Notes: generated from the letters alone by a model not told the origin. 64,000 nucleotides of DNA from an uncultured bacterium (GCA_905216025.1 CAJMSE010000001.1:62001-126000), one strand, 5' to 3'. Positions 8,917 to 16,738 are shown, counted from the first letter of the stretch. Translations and numbers: made by a program.

Positions 8917-9831
8917 CTACTTCACATATCGTTTATATATTTTCACGGTATTTCCCGAATCAACCTGCCGCACCACATACAATCCGTTTGATGACGGATT
9001 AGTAAGCTGCACTCCCGATAGGGTCCAATACCTTGTCTCCGATACGATTTGTTGCTCTGCCGCCACATCTTCAACGCCCGCCTCTTCCATCTGTCTTGAA
9101 TTGGAGAACACCCAATTCAACCTGTCCGATGTATAACTCTTAATACATACATCTTCGTGTGACCAACCGGCTTCCGTCTCAAAGACGTATCTGGCTCCAA
9201 TATTGTCCAATTCCGACACGAAGTCATTTACCGCTTCCATGCTCATTATCCTATCATCTGTGCCCATAACGGTAAAAAACGGAGTCTGAGCTACATTAAC
9301 TGCATCACATTTCGATGGATTCCCAGCCACAGGCATTGCGGCAGAAAACAGCTTGGGATATTTGGATATCATAGTCCACGTGCCCGTGCCGCCCATTGAG
9401 CCTCCCAATATATATACATCTTTAATATCCGTATAACGAGCTATACGATTGCTTATAAGCTTATTCAACACGTCTGCCAACTTGCCACCCCATGACTCGT
9501 CAGACGGACATTGCGGAACGACAAACACTGTATTCATACTTTTGCCTGCAACAAAACATGCGATTGAGTCTACTCCCGGTTCGTTCAACTGGGATACATT
9601 GTCATTCCCCTTGCTTGTCCCGCCGTGAAGATATATCACGAGCCGTGACGGAGAACCGGACGCGGCTATCACCGCCTGCCGATATGGCAGCCGGATACTT
9701 CCTGACTCAAACTCTTCAAAGGAAAATACGATTTCCATGTCTTCATTTTCCTTTATGGCATACACATTACCGCATGATAGTGATGCTATCAATGCGGCAA
9801 TGTATACGGTGAAACAATTATGCTTTTTCAT
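8917..9831 (-). CDS. Secreted alpha/beta-hydrolase (esterase/PHB depolymerase-like) with type IX-like C-terminal tail
   Basis: A 304-residue secreted serine hydrolase. Residues 1-25 are a signal peptide. The oxyanion segment YLHGG is near 67-71, the nucleophile elbow GGSMGG gives Ser145, the acid is Asp192 or 193 (TDDRI), and the base is His225 (GWSHED). The last 40 residues (SGVQLTNPSSNGLYVVR... ending IYKRYVK) resemble the Por/type A sorting tail of the type IX secretion system, so it may be surface-attached or released. Its ATG overlaps the stop of the upstream periplasmic gene (ATGA), making it the last gene of a sigma-factor operon. The substrate is unknown. Confidence 0.75.
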   Translation of the reverse strand: MKKHNCFTVYIAALIASLSCGNVYAIKENEDMEIVFSFEEFESGSIRLPYRQAVIAASGSPSRLVIYLHGGTSKGNDNVSQLNEPGVDSIACFVAGKSMNTVFVVPQCPSDESWGGKLADVLNKLISNRIARYTDIKDVYILGGSMGGTGTWTMISKYPKLFSAAMPVAGNPSKCDAVNVAQTPFFTVMGTDDRIMSMEAVNDFVSELDNIGARYVFETEAGWSHEDVCIKSYTSDRLNWVFSNSRQMEEAGVEDVAAEQQIVSETRYWTLSGVQLTNPSSNGLYVVRQVDSGNTVKIYKRYVK

Positions 9832-10262
9832 TTCCTCTCAGTACGGTTTCTCCTGTTCAGGCGGTTTATCATCTTCCACTCCAGCTCGTATGCCCTCTGA
9901 ATCTGCGTCTGTGTAAGGAACTCACTGTATATGCCATAGTATTTCTTACGAAGGTCCAAAATATTCTGACTATGGACAAAGCGGTCGCGCACCGCCTCTT
10001 CCGCCTCTTCATCTGTCATCGGGCGTTTCTTATGTCCTTGACGTGGACCTAAGGCCCATAAATCACGCTGATACCGGCAATATGCATCAATAAAGCGTAC
10101 GCTCGTCTTGTCGTCTAAAGCCAATTCCCGGGAGATAAACTTCGCCTGTGCCTCCGCAAGCTGCTCGCGGCTAAAGCGTTGTTTTTTACTCTGTGCATTA
10201 ACTGCTCCGCTGAAAGCTGCCGACAAGACAACTAACAGCAACAATCTGATAACATTCTTCAT
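9828..10262 (-). CDS. Periplasmic Spy/CpxP-like helical protein, unknown function
   Basis: 144 residues with a signal peptide cut near VNAQ (residue 24), then an almost entirely alpha-helical, highly charged domain with many Arg/Lys and Glu. It lies between a sigma/membrane-partner pair and a secreted esterase. Such small helical periplasmic proteins often follow ECF sigma genes in Bacteroidales and resemble Spy/CpxP-type stress chaperones, but I see no LTxxQ motif strong enough to name it. Confidence 0.6.
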   Translation of the reverse strand: MKNVIRLLLLVVLSAAFSGAVNAQSKKQRFSREQLAEAQAKFISRELALDDKTSVRFIDAYCRYQRDLWALGPRQGHKKRPMTDEEAEEAVRDRFVHSQNILDLRKKYYGIYSEFLTQTQIQRAYELEWKMINRLNRRNRTERK

Positions 10263-10274
10263 ACTCTTTATCCT

Positions 10275-10622
10275 TTATTCATTTATAAATATGTCTTCCT
10301 GATATATCATAAGCATGTATGTCCGGTCTTCACCGCTGAGATTGGCAAAGGCTTGTTCCACCTGTGCCATGCCTGCATCATCATGCCTTTCCGTATGAAA
10401 TGGCCAAAGAATGAATATCAAGGTGATACTCGCGGCAACGGCAACAGATCCCGCTACAGCCCGCAGCCACATAAACCTGCGTACAGGATGGCAGACTACC
10501 GGTTTCTTCCGTATTTCCTCAAGGACATTCCGCTCCATATCCTCAAGAAAGTCTTTGGGGATTCCATAAGGCATCTGTTTGCCTATCCTATTGAAATCAA
10601 AATCCTTTTTCATATCCTTCAC
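10275..10622 (-). CDS. Single-pass membrane partner of the ECF sigma factor (putative anti-sigma)
   Basis: 115 residues: a cytoplasmic N-terminal segment of about 50 residues (FLEDMERNVLEEIRKK), one membrane helix near 52-72 (AGSVAVAASITLIFILW), and a short external tail. Its ATG overlaps the stop of the sigma gene by four bases. Topology and position suggest it holds the sigma factor at the membrane. No zinc-binding anti-sigma motif (HxxxCxxC) is present, so the assignment rests on context. Confidence 0.6.
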   Translation of the reverse strand: MKDMKKDFDFNRIGKQMPYGIPKDFLEDMERNVLEEIRKKPVVCHPVRRFMWLRAVAGSVAVAASITLIFILWPFHTERHDDAGMAQVEQAFANLSGEDRTYMLMIYQEDIFINE

Positions 10623-11161
10623 GTCATTGTATTCATGTATTTTATTATCTTTTCCTTGGCTATGTGATAGTTCATTTTCACACTCGCTACATTGGAGCCG
10701 GCAATCTGTGCAATCTCATCATAGTCCAGTTCGTCGTAATACCGCAAGTTAAAAGCAAGCCGTTGTTTCGTGGGTAAGGCCATTATCGCCTTTTGCAGTT
10801 TTACAGCTTCCAGGTCACTGTAATCTAAATACTCATCTGCCATCATGCCGCCGATATTTACATCAGGGTCATCCAGATAAGCATTTTTCCCCCTACGGCG
10901 GTCAATTATCCGCAAAGCCTCATTGGTGGCTATCCTGTAGATCCACACAGACAGTGGACAGTTCCCCTTAAACCGGTCAAAGGAGCGGTATATACGTACA
11001 AACGTCTCTTGTGAGGCATCCTGCGCATCATAGTGCGACACGACCAACCTGCGGATATGCCAATACACCGTTTCCCCATACCTCATCATCAGCAACCGGA
11101 ATCCTGCTACGACATCTTCCTTCAACGCTAAGACTATATCATCGTCATTCCATTTCTCCAT
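10619..11161 (-). CDS. ECF-type RNA polymerase sigma-70 factor
   Basis: 180 residues with region 2 (FRLLMMRYGETVYW ... DAQDASQETFVRIYRSFDRF) and region 4 (LPTKQRLAFNLRYYDELDYD then helix-turn-helix IAQIAGSNVASVKMNYHIAKEKI). There is no sigma 1.1 or region 3, as in extracytoplasmic-function factors. It is followed by an overlapping membrane-protein gene, a periplasmic helical protein and a secreted esterase, all on the same strand. An envelope signal is the natural guess. The gene upstream on the same strand (11181-11540) may be co-transcribed from the promoter at 11622-11629. Confidence 0.9.
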   Translation of the reverse strand: MEKWNDDDIVLALKEDVVAGFRLLMMRYGETVYWHIRRLVVSHYDAQDASQETFVRIYRSFDRFKGNCPLSVWIYRIATNEALRIIDRRRGKNAYLDDPDVNIGGMMADEYLDYSDLEAVKLQKAIMALPTKQRLAFNLRYYDELDYDEIAQIAGSNVASVKMNYHIAKEKIIKYMNTMT

Positions 11162-11180
11162 AAACGCTCAGGTATTGCCG

Positions 11181-11540
11181 TTACTTCTTTTTTATAAAAA
11201 CCGTCTTTTTCCCTTTCACGACGGCTGCCATAAGTATCCTTTTATCTGAAGCGAATGTATTAAGCTCTGCTTTAGCAACATTTTTTGTGAGAGATGCCAT
11301 TTGGGAATATTGGCTTACCGTTAGATACTCGTGTGTCTCCAAATAAGCCATTGCCATCGCCAAACGTTCTTTCATGCTCAAACAGTTACAGACATGGGAT
11401 GTCACGACCGGTCTGACCACAACTGTCGTCACACGATGCGGACGGTAACGCAAATGCCGGTGTTTCGCATCTGCTGTCCTACACACACCGATAATGGCTG
11501 CTACCACGATTATCACCTTGATTCTCACTATAAATTTCAT
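11181..11540 (-). CDS. Small secreted protein of unknown function upstream of the sigma gene
   Basis: 119 residues. Residues 1-25 form a signal peptide ending ADA. A basic His/Arg-rich stretch (HRHLRYRPHR) follows, and then a roughly 65-residue helical domain (ERLAMAMAYLETHEYLTVSQYSQM ... region) ending in FIKKK. The C-terminal domain looks winged-helix-like in pattern, which is odd for an exported protein. It sits 20 bases before the sigma-factor gene in the same direction and probably heads that operon. I do not recognise the family. Confidence 0.55.
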   Translation of the reverse strand: MKFIVRIKVIIVVAAIIGVCRTADAKHRHLRYRPHRVTTVVVRPVVTSHVCNCLSMKERLAMAMAYLETHEYLTVSQYSQMASLTKNVAKAELNTFASDKRILMAAVVKGKKTVFIKKK

Positions 11541-11621
11541 ATCGCCTGATTTTTATTGATTCTACCAACTATCTCCGATTAATTATCCGAAGGTATCTAT
11601 ATTAAAGACCGAGCAAAAAAG

Positions 11622-11629
11622 CAAAAGTA
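11622..11629 (-). promoter_or_regulatory. -7 promoter element for the secreted protein/sigma operon
   Basis: The minus strand reads TACTTTTG about 80 bases upstream of the start at 11540. No other element is seen before the sigma gene, so this may drive five genes. Confidence 0.5.
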
Positions 11630-11750
11630 AAATGATAACGGATACTTTATATAATACCCCGGATACACATATCTGCCAATAAGGTTGATTGTCACATGCC
11701 AATTTGTCCCTTTTGTTCTATCACACGACAGATACGACAGATAATCCGCA

Positions 11751-11758
11751 TATCTTTG
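11751..11758 (+). promoter_or_regulatory. -7 promoter element for the CatA-like remnant
   Basis: The plus strand reads TATCTTTG followed by CA, 26 bases before the ATG at 11785. The promoter of the broken gene is therefore still in place. Confidence 0.5.
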
Positions 11759-11784
11759 CATCTGATTCTAAAATAATAAAGACT

Positions 11785-11976
11785 ATGGATATGAGAAGAG
11801 TTAACCCACAGGAGACCACGAGGGCAGATGCCTTCAAGATGGGGATGGGTGCGCCGATGCCGATGGTGATGCTCATCAAGACGACAAACATGATACGGCT
11901 CGTGCACTTCAGCCGTCGCAAGAGACTGAAGTTCAACATGCTGATGTGCTGGTGCATCGGACGGGCTGCAGAGTGA
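11785..11976 (+). pseudogene. 5' fragment of a CatA-like O-acetyltransferase
   Basis: 63 codons that read as the N-terminal quarter of the CatA-like acyltransferase family common in Bacteroidales: RVNPQETTRADAF, PMPMVMLIKT, RKRLKFNMLMCWCIGRAA. The family is normally around 210 residues, with its catalytic HHxxxDG motif near the C-terminus. Here a stop follows directly after IGRAAE, and no further homologous sequence appears before the MATE leader. A deletion has removed the catalytic part. Family recognition is from memory of the conserved NPQ(D/E)T and CWCIGKAA motifs. Confidence 0.6.
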
Positions 11977-12030
11977 GGTGGAGTGCGTTTTTTTCGCAGT
12001 CATTAATTTTGCTATTCCAAAGATAAGCCG

Positions 12031-12038
12031 TACCTTTG
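12031..12038 (+). promoter_or_regulatory. -7 promoter element for the MATE leader transcript
   Basis: TACCTTTG followed by CAGG, 214 bases before the ATG at 12253, leaving an unusually long leader of about 205 bases. Confidence 0.5.
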
Positions 12039-12100
12039 CAGGCGAATTACGAAAGGAAACTGAGTTTTGTAATCCTCATCGGAAGGCACGACGATAGACT

Positions 12101-12147
12101 GCCGGATAAGATGACTGGGTAAAACCAAGCATTTTATCCGGCTTTTT
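12101..12147 (+). promoter_or_regulatory. Intrinsic terminator / attenuator in the leader of the MATE gene
   Basis: GCCGGATAA (12101-12109) pairs with TTATCCGGC (12134-12142) and is followed at once by TTTTT (12143-12147). This hairpin plus U-run sits between the promoter at 12031 and the start at 12253. An earlier GGCA/TGCC pairing (about 12074-12104) uses part of the same 5' arm and could form a competing stem. That arrangement resembles an attenuator or riboswitch expression platform. I do not recognise the aptamer. It could also simply end the transcript of the broken CatA-like gene. Confidence 0.5.
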
Positions 12148-12252
12148 GCGTGTCGGGCGGCGGGAGCTTTCCCGGCTCAGCGGAACTCTCAGGAGGAGGC
12201 AAGACAGTTTTTTGATGTATAACCGATAAATGAAAAAAGTAGTAGTGAAAGT

Positions 12253-13605
12253 ATGAAAACGAACGGAACGATTGATTTTGAACAGACAAAGGTTTCCACG
12301 CTGTTCAGGCGGCTGTTCTTCCCGACGCTCATGGGGATGCTCAGCGTGTCGGCGGTGACGACTATCGACGGCATCTTCGTGGGCCACGGAGTGGGAAGCG
12401 ACGGCATCGCCGCCGTCAACCTGTGCATCCCGCTACTGATGGGACTGACAGGCGTGGGACTGATGGTGGGTGCGGGATGCTCGGTCATCTCCTCCATTTA
12501 CCTGTCGAAGGGGAAAGGCTGCATGGCACGTGCCAGCATTACGCAGGCGCTGCTCATGGTTTCGGCGGTGACGGTGGCTCAATGTGGTTATTCTGCTTTT
12601 CCCCGAGCGCACGGCCGATTTGCTCGGCGCATCGGACCACCTGCGGCCTATGGTCGTAGACTATCTGCTGTGGTTCATGCCGTCGCTGGTTTTCGAGCTG
12701 TGGATAGCCATGGCCATGTTCGCCCTGCGGCTCGACGGTGCGCCGCGGCTCGCCATGTGGTGCTGCATAGTGGCTGCGGCGGTAAACGTGGTATTCGACT
12801 GGCTGTTCATATTCCATTGGCACTGGGGCGTGAAAGGCGCGGCGCTCGCCACGTCTGTCAGTTGCCTCATCGGGGCGCTGATGGCCGTGGGCTATCTGGT
12901 TCTGCTTGCCGGCAGCATGCGGCTGCATCCGCTCCGGGTCAGCTGGCACGGTGCGGTGTTTTTCTTCCACAACATCGGCGTGCAGTGCAAGATAGGCTCG
13001 TCGGCGCTGCTCGGCGAGGCGACGATGGCGGTGCTTATGTTCACGGGCAACCATGTGTTCATGAGCCAGTGGGGAGACGCCGGCGTGGGAGCCTTCGGCG
13101 TGAGCTGCTATTACCTGCCTTTCGTCTTCATGACGGGCAACGCCATCGCGCAGTCGGCACAGCCGATAATAAGCTATAATTTCGGCATGGGTAACAGCGG
13201 GCGCATACGCGAGGCGCTCCGCGTGTCGCTATGGGCGGCGGCAGTCTGCGGCGCGGTGTCGTCAGCGGCCTTCATGCTGTTTCCCGAGCTGCTCGTGAGC
13301 CTGTGTTCCTCAATCCCACGGACGAGGCTGCCGTCATCGCCATCGCCGGATTTCCGTATTACGGCACCGCCTTCGTCTTCTTCATCCTCAACCTTTCGGT
13401 CATCGGATATTATCAGAGCATCGAGAGTATCGGGCGCGCCACGGTTCTTGCGCTGCTCAGGGGATTCTTCTTCCTCATACCTTGCTTCATCATCATGCCG
13501 CGGCTCTGCGGCGAGACCGGCGTGTGGCAGGCGCTTCCCGCCTCGGAGATACTGACATCGGCGGTCATCGCCGGGCTTTGCCTGTACCGGAGGGTAAAGG
13601 CGTGA
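12253..13605 (+). pseudogene. MATE-family multidrug efflux transporter, two frameshifts
   Basis: A MATE (DinF/MepA-like) antiporter split over two frames. From the ATG at 12253 the frame encodes the first helices (FFPTLMGMLSVSAVTTIDGI) to about codon 108, then derails near 12577. The middle (FPERTADLLGASDHL to FPELLVSL) is in the +1 frame from about 12584 to 13300. The end (FLNPTDEAAVIAIAGFPYYG to LCLYRRVKA) returns to the first frame. The joins suggest loss of two bases near GTGGCTCAATGTG and gain of two near CTGTGTTCCTC. Together they cancel, leaving about 240 codons out of frame, so a full-length pump is not made unless these are sequencing errors. An intact MATE gene occurs at 21908. Confidence 0.8.
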
Positions 13606-13642
13606 CGGGATAAGCAGATTGCAAAAATTAGTTTATACTTTA

Positions 13643-13703
13643 AACACAGAGGCACGGAGACACAGAGGATAATACAACCTCTGTGTCTCCGTGCCTCTGT
13701 GTT
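13643..13703. repeat. Perfect 26-bp inverted repeat, 9-base loop
   Basis: Arm 13643-13668 (starting AACACAGAGGCACGG) is exactly complementary to 13678-13703 (ending CCTCTGTGTT). It follows the MATE gene end by 37 bases and can fold as a long hairpin. It resembles the palindromic intergenic repeats built on CGCAAAG/CACAGAG words seen at 14923 and 34437. It may act as a terminator, although no T-run follows on the plus strand. Confidence 0.75.
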
Positions 13704-13752
13704 CAGAAAAACTTTATTATATAATAATGAAGACTTAACTTATATAATAATT

Positions 13753-13794
13753 AGTTCCCGAATCGGAATATAAAGATTGACCGATTCGGGAACT
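13753..13794. terminator. Inverted repeat, possible terminator between MATE and DUF2442 genes
   Basis: AGTTCCCGAATCGG (13753-13766) pairs exactly with CCGATTCGGGAACT (13781-13794) around a 14-base loop. It lies between convergent genes and could stop transcription from both sides. U-tracts are weak. Confidence 0.45.
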
Positions 13795-13858
13795 ACAGAT
13801 TTTAACGGGTGTGTCGTGTAAGGAGAAAAAGGCAGCAACTCCGTGACTTGCCTGTGCA

Positions 13859-14089
13859 CTACGCCGTACCTATTTCATAAAGAAATTCGGGAGCCAGGTC
13901 GGCACCGTTCGCCCACTCTATCGTCATACGTGTGAGACCGTATTGTACGAACTTAACCGGGTCGAGCAACTCGCCGAAGACATCACCCGTAAGATACGGA
14001 CGCAGATCGACTTTCTTCACTGCCCCGTCGCTGAACTTCAAAAGAAGCTCATAGTCCTTTATATAGTCTACGTCTATAACTCTCAGCAT
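13859..14089 (-). CDS. DUF2442 domain protein
   Basis: 76 residues matching the small DUF2442 fold: IDVDYIKDYELLLKFSDG, VDLRPYLTGDVFGELLDP, then a conserved Trp (EWANGADLAPEFLYE). It follows the DUF4160 gene by 7 bases. The DUF4160-DUF2442 pair is frequent in bacteria and is suspected to be a toxin-antitoxin-like module, but I know of no firm function. Confidence 0.85.
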   Translation of the reverse strand: MLRVIDVDYIKDYELLLKFSDGAVKKVDLRPYLTGDVFGELLDPVKFVQYGLTRMTIEWANGADLAPEFLYEIGTA

Positions 14090-14096
14090 GGCTGTC

Positions 14097-14354
14097 TTAT
14101 CTTAAAGGTTCTATTCTATTCAGTTTCTCTCCCCTTTGGGCTTTCTCCCACAGCGTGAGTATTTCCTGCTCATGCAGATCAATCCACTCGTTGACCTTCG
14201 CTATCACCTTTGCCGGTGCCTGACCCTCCACAATTCTGTCAAGGACACTGATGGAACATTCATAGCTGCCATACGTGAAATGTATATGTGGCGGATTGTG
14301 GTCCCGCCAATACAGACTGATTATGATTCCAAAGAATCTGCATATTTCAGGCAT
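14097..14354 (-). CDS. DUF4160 domain protein
   Basis: 85 residues with the DUF4160 signature MPEICRFFGIIISLYWRDHN, PPHIHFTYG, and a C-terminal EWIDLHEQEILTLWEKAQRG helix. It is the upstream member of the DUF4160-DUF2442 pair and has its own -7 element at 14378-14385. The HNPPHIH cluster could bind metal, but this is speculation. Confidence 0.9.
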   Translation of the reverse strand: MPEICRFFGIIISLYWRDHNPPHIHFTYGSYECSISVLDRIVEGQAPAKVIAKVNEWIDLHEQEILTLWEKAQRGEKLNRIEPLR

Positions 14355-14377
14355 ATCACATTTTTTTGATTATGCTG

Positions 14378-14385
14378 CAAAGATA
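14378..14385 (-). promoter_or_regulatory. -7 promoter element for the DUF4160/DUF2442 pair
   Basis: The minus strand reads TATCTTTG, 24 bases before the start at 14354. Confidence 0.6.
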
Positions 14386-14426
14386 ATCCTTATTTCCGAC
14401 ATGGACAAATGTATTACGGGATAATA

Positions 14427-14876
14427 TCACCACTCCACCCTATCGCCGAGTATCACGCCGTCGGCGGCATCGTCTGCCGTGAACGTAGCGCCGCGGTACT
14501 GCACGCAGAGCATCACGAGCGGCTCGGTGCCGTTGTTGCGCACGCTGCGCCTGCCGTCGGGAGCCACGCGCACCACGCTGCCCTCGCCCACCGGCACAAT
14601 CTGTCCGTCAACCTGAAACTCTCCCTTTCCGGCGAGGAAGAAATACAGTTCCTCATGCTGCTTGTGGGTGTGGAGAAATCCCGTTTCCGTGCCCGGCCGG
14701 AACACCTGGAACGAGAAATCGCCGCCCGTGGCACCCGCCGCCGCGCCGCCGAACACCTTGCCCGGTATCTTCACCTCCGGTCCGAGTTCAAGCACATAGT
14801 CACCGAGTTCGTTGAGACGGCCAACGCTGACGGCCGTGAAGTTCTTTGCTTCCGCAATCTTTTCAATCTGTTTCAT
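14427..14876 (-). CDS. Cupin-domain protein
   Basis: 149 residues from the ATG at 14876 (another ATG at 14882). It is a single beta-barrel cupin: motif 1 is HTHKQHEELYFFLAGKGEFQVDG, giving likely metal ligands His, His and Glu, and motif 2 is weak (RSVRNNGTEPLVMLC). It lies divergently next to an HxlR regulator, which often controls such neighbours. The longer frame upstream runs through an intergenic CGCAAAG repeat, so the later start is preferred. The reaction is unknown. Confidence 0.75.
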   Translation of the reverse strand: MKQIEKIAEAKNFTAVSVGRLNELGDYVLELGPEVKIPGKVFGGAAAGATGGDFSFQVFRPGTETGFLHTHKQHEELYFFLAGKGEFQVDGQIVPVGEGSVVRVAPDGRRSVRNNGTEPLVMLCVQYRGATFTADDAADGVILGDRVEW

Positions 14877-14922
14877 AATCATTGTTTTTATTGGTTTATA
14901 ACTCATCGTTTCAATAATCGGC

Positions 14923-14948
14923 AACGCAAAGGCGCAAAAACGCAGAGG
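14923..14948. repeat. CGCAAAG-type intergenic repeat, single arm
   Basis: AACGCAAAGGCGCAAAAACG followed by CAGAGG, upstream of the cupin start. The same words recur at 34437-34598 downstream of carB. Confidence 0.5.
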
Positions 14949-15028
14949 CATTATAGTTTTATAATTCATAATTTAGAATTAATCGCTCAGATTATAATTC
15001 ATCTTTAATAATTTAGAATTTAATTTTT

Positions 15029-15036
15029 TATCTTTG
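15029..15036 (+). promoter_or_regulatory. -7 promoter element for the HxlR gene
   Basis: TATCTTTG followed by CAG, 124 bases before the ATG at 15160. It faces the minus-strand element at 15066-15073. Confidence 0.5.
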
Positions 15037-15065
15037 CAGCGCGTTACCGCTGTACTCCAACGGTG

Positions 15066-15073
15066 CAAAGTTA
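15066..15073 (-). promoter_or_regulatory. -7 promoter element for the cupin gene
   Basis: The minus strand reads TAACTTTG. Its transcript would run left across the HxlR promoter, so the two transcripts overlap at their 5' ends. Confidence 0.45.
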
Positions 15074-15159
15074 CGAACTATTTATCTATCATGCAATAAG
15101 TTACAGAGAGGTGAGTAAGTTACCAAAAACTCACTCTTGGTGAACGACAACAAGTTACG

Positions 15160-15540
15160 ATGGCAAAAAAATCAGAAAAAAAATCAATCGTTGAGATATG
15201 CCCCATCCGGAACGTCGTGGTACGCTTCGGCAACAAGTGGGCACTTCTCGTCATCCTCATCCTGAGCGAGAACGGCAGCACGCGTTTCAACCGGCTCGGC
15301 AAGCTCATTCCCGACATATCCACGAAGATGCTCGCCGGCACGCTCCGCACGCTCGAAGCCGACGGACTGGTCAGGCGCACGGTGTTCCCCGAGGTTCCCA
15401 TCCGTGTGGAGTACGAGCTTACGCCAACGGGCCACACTCTCGTACCCATAATCCGGCAGCTCACCGACTGGGCGCTGCAAAATATGAAGTCGATAGTGGC
15501 GCACCGCAGGAAGTTTGAGGCGGATGAATCGAAAGCCTGA
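15160..15540 (+). CDS. HxlR-family winged-helix transcriptional regulator
   Basis: 126 residues of the HxlR type, DNA-binding regulators often sensing redox or electrophilic compounds. Visible are the N-terminal CPIRN with its conserved Cys, GNKWALLVILIL, the recognition helix TRFNRLGKLIPDISTKMLAG, and the wing RRTVFPEVPIRVEYELT ending GHTLVPIIRQL. It is divergent from the cupin gene with overlapping promoters and is its probable regulator. Confidence 0.9.
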   Translation: MAKKSEKKSIVEICPIRNVVVRFGNKWALLVILILSENGSTRFNRLGKLIPDISTKMLAGTLRTLEADGLVRRTVFPEVPIRVEYELTPTGHTLVPIIRQLTDWALQNMKSIVAHRRKFEADESKA

Positions 15541-15575
15541 AACGACCCCGACGGAAAGCAGCGCCCTACCCCGCA

Positions 15576-16613
15576 TCAGAAGTGGACTACAAACTCGGCC
15601 ACAGCTTTGTTCTGCTCTGAGATAGCCGGAGTGACACCCTTGGCATAGAAATACTGCTCGTAGTTCAGCCGCAGGTCAGCCTGCAACGACTTGTTGCCGA
15701 GACTCAGCGTCACACCTCCCGTCAGGCGGTGACGCTCGGGGTCGTCTGTTTTCAGGTTGCCGTTGCCGTCTGTGCCTCCACGGTTGTGGTCCGACATATA
15801 GTCATAGCGGCCGAGGAACGAGACGGAAGTCAATCCTTTTTTAACCGGAAGACGGTAAACGGCAAACGCGTCGATGGCATTCACCGGCCTGAACGCGCCT
15901 CCGGAGTAATGTTTCCTCAGATATTCAGCCTCTATGTGCCAGCGTGAGTTCTCCCAGTATGTTCCGGCATCATACATCATCACACCCGTCTCACCGACAT
16001 TCGCCTTCTGACAGCTGAGAGTGAGGTTCAGCCGGCGGGCTATCAGCGTGCGGGCCTTGAACGAGAAATTATACTTAGCCGTCCAATAGTCTTTCTGATC
16101 TGTCAGGCCCGAGCCGTTGAAGACGCCTCCCTCAAGCGTCACGGGCAGCAGCCATTCAGGTGACCACGCCAAGGCTATTCCCACATCGCGCACATTACCC
16201 ACCTGCTTTGCTATGAAGGAGCGATTTGCAAAATACTGCTGATGAGGTGAGCGGTGGGCATCAATCGTGAACGGCACGCGCATCTGCCCGATGGTGACGT
16301 TAAAGATATCCTTCGGCTGCACCCTTACATAGGCATCGAGCATCTTTATCGCCCCCTCGTCCGACAAGTCTATCTCAGCCTTGTATCTCACTATGGGCAT
16401 CACCCTGCCCTCCACGCTCACCCGCGCGTTCCTTATCTCAAACCTTCCCTTGCCTATCTCCGGCTCATACTCATACTTTGCCCTGACTGTGCCATGTATC
16501 TCGGGCATGTATCCCTGTTTCATAAAAACACTGTCTGCACTCTGAGAGAACGCCGGGAGCGTTGAAAGCCCCACCATTACAGAAACTATGGCCGCAGTCT
16601 TGATTTTGCTCAT
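15576..16613 (-). CDS. Outer-membrane porin, OprO/OprP (phosphate-selective porin) family
   Basis: 345 residues with a signal peptide (SVMVGLSTLPAFSQ), then a beta-barrel: alternating aromatic/polar strands, RFEIRNARVSVEGRV, RYKAEIDLSDEG, IGQMRVPFTID, and a C-terminal strand ending AVAEFVVHF with terminal Phe, the usual outer-membrane insertion signal. Family members carry phosphate or polyphosphate; selectivity here is not readable. It ends 35 bases from the HxlR gene and is convergent with it. A GACCTTTG near 16640 is only a weak promoter match. Confidence 0.85.
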   Translation of the reverse strand: MSKIKTAAIVSVMVGLSTLPAFSQSADSVFMKQGYMPEIHGTVRAKYEYEPEIGKGRFEIRNARVSVEGRVMPIVRYKAEIDLSDEGAIKMLDAYVRVQPKDIFNVTIGQMRVPFTIDAHRSPHQQYFANRSFIAKQVGNVRDVGIALAWSPEWLLPVTLEGGVFNGSGLTDQKDYWTAKYNFSFKARTLIARRLNLTLSCQKANVGETGVMMYDAGTYWENSRWHIEAEYLRKHYSGGAFRPVNAIDAFAVYRLPVKKGLTSVSFLGRYDYMSDHNRGGTDGNGNLKTDDPERHRLTGGVTLSLGNKSLQADLRLNYEQYFYAKGVTPAISEQNKAVAEFVVHF

Positions 16614-16730
16614 TTATATTCGTATTAAATCACGGAGCAAAGGTCGCAGTTTAGTTTTTCATTGGTATTTCCTTGATATTAAGATTCTATTAAAATACTT
16701 CAAAAAAGGGATATGTTCCGGATTTTTATG

Positions 16731-16738
16731 TACTTTTG
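16731..16738 (+). promoter_or_regulatory. -7 promoter element for the SGNH hydrolase gene
   Basis: TACTTTTG followed by CA, 39 bases before the ATG at 16778. Confidence 0.6.
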
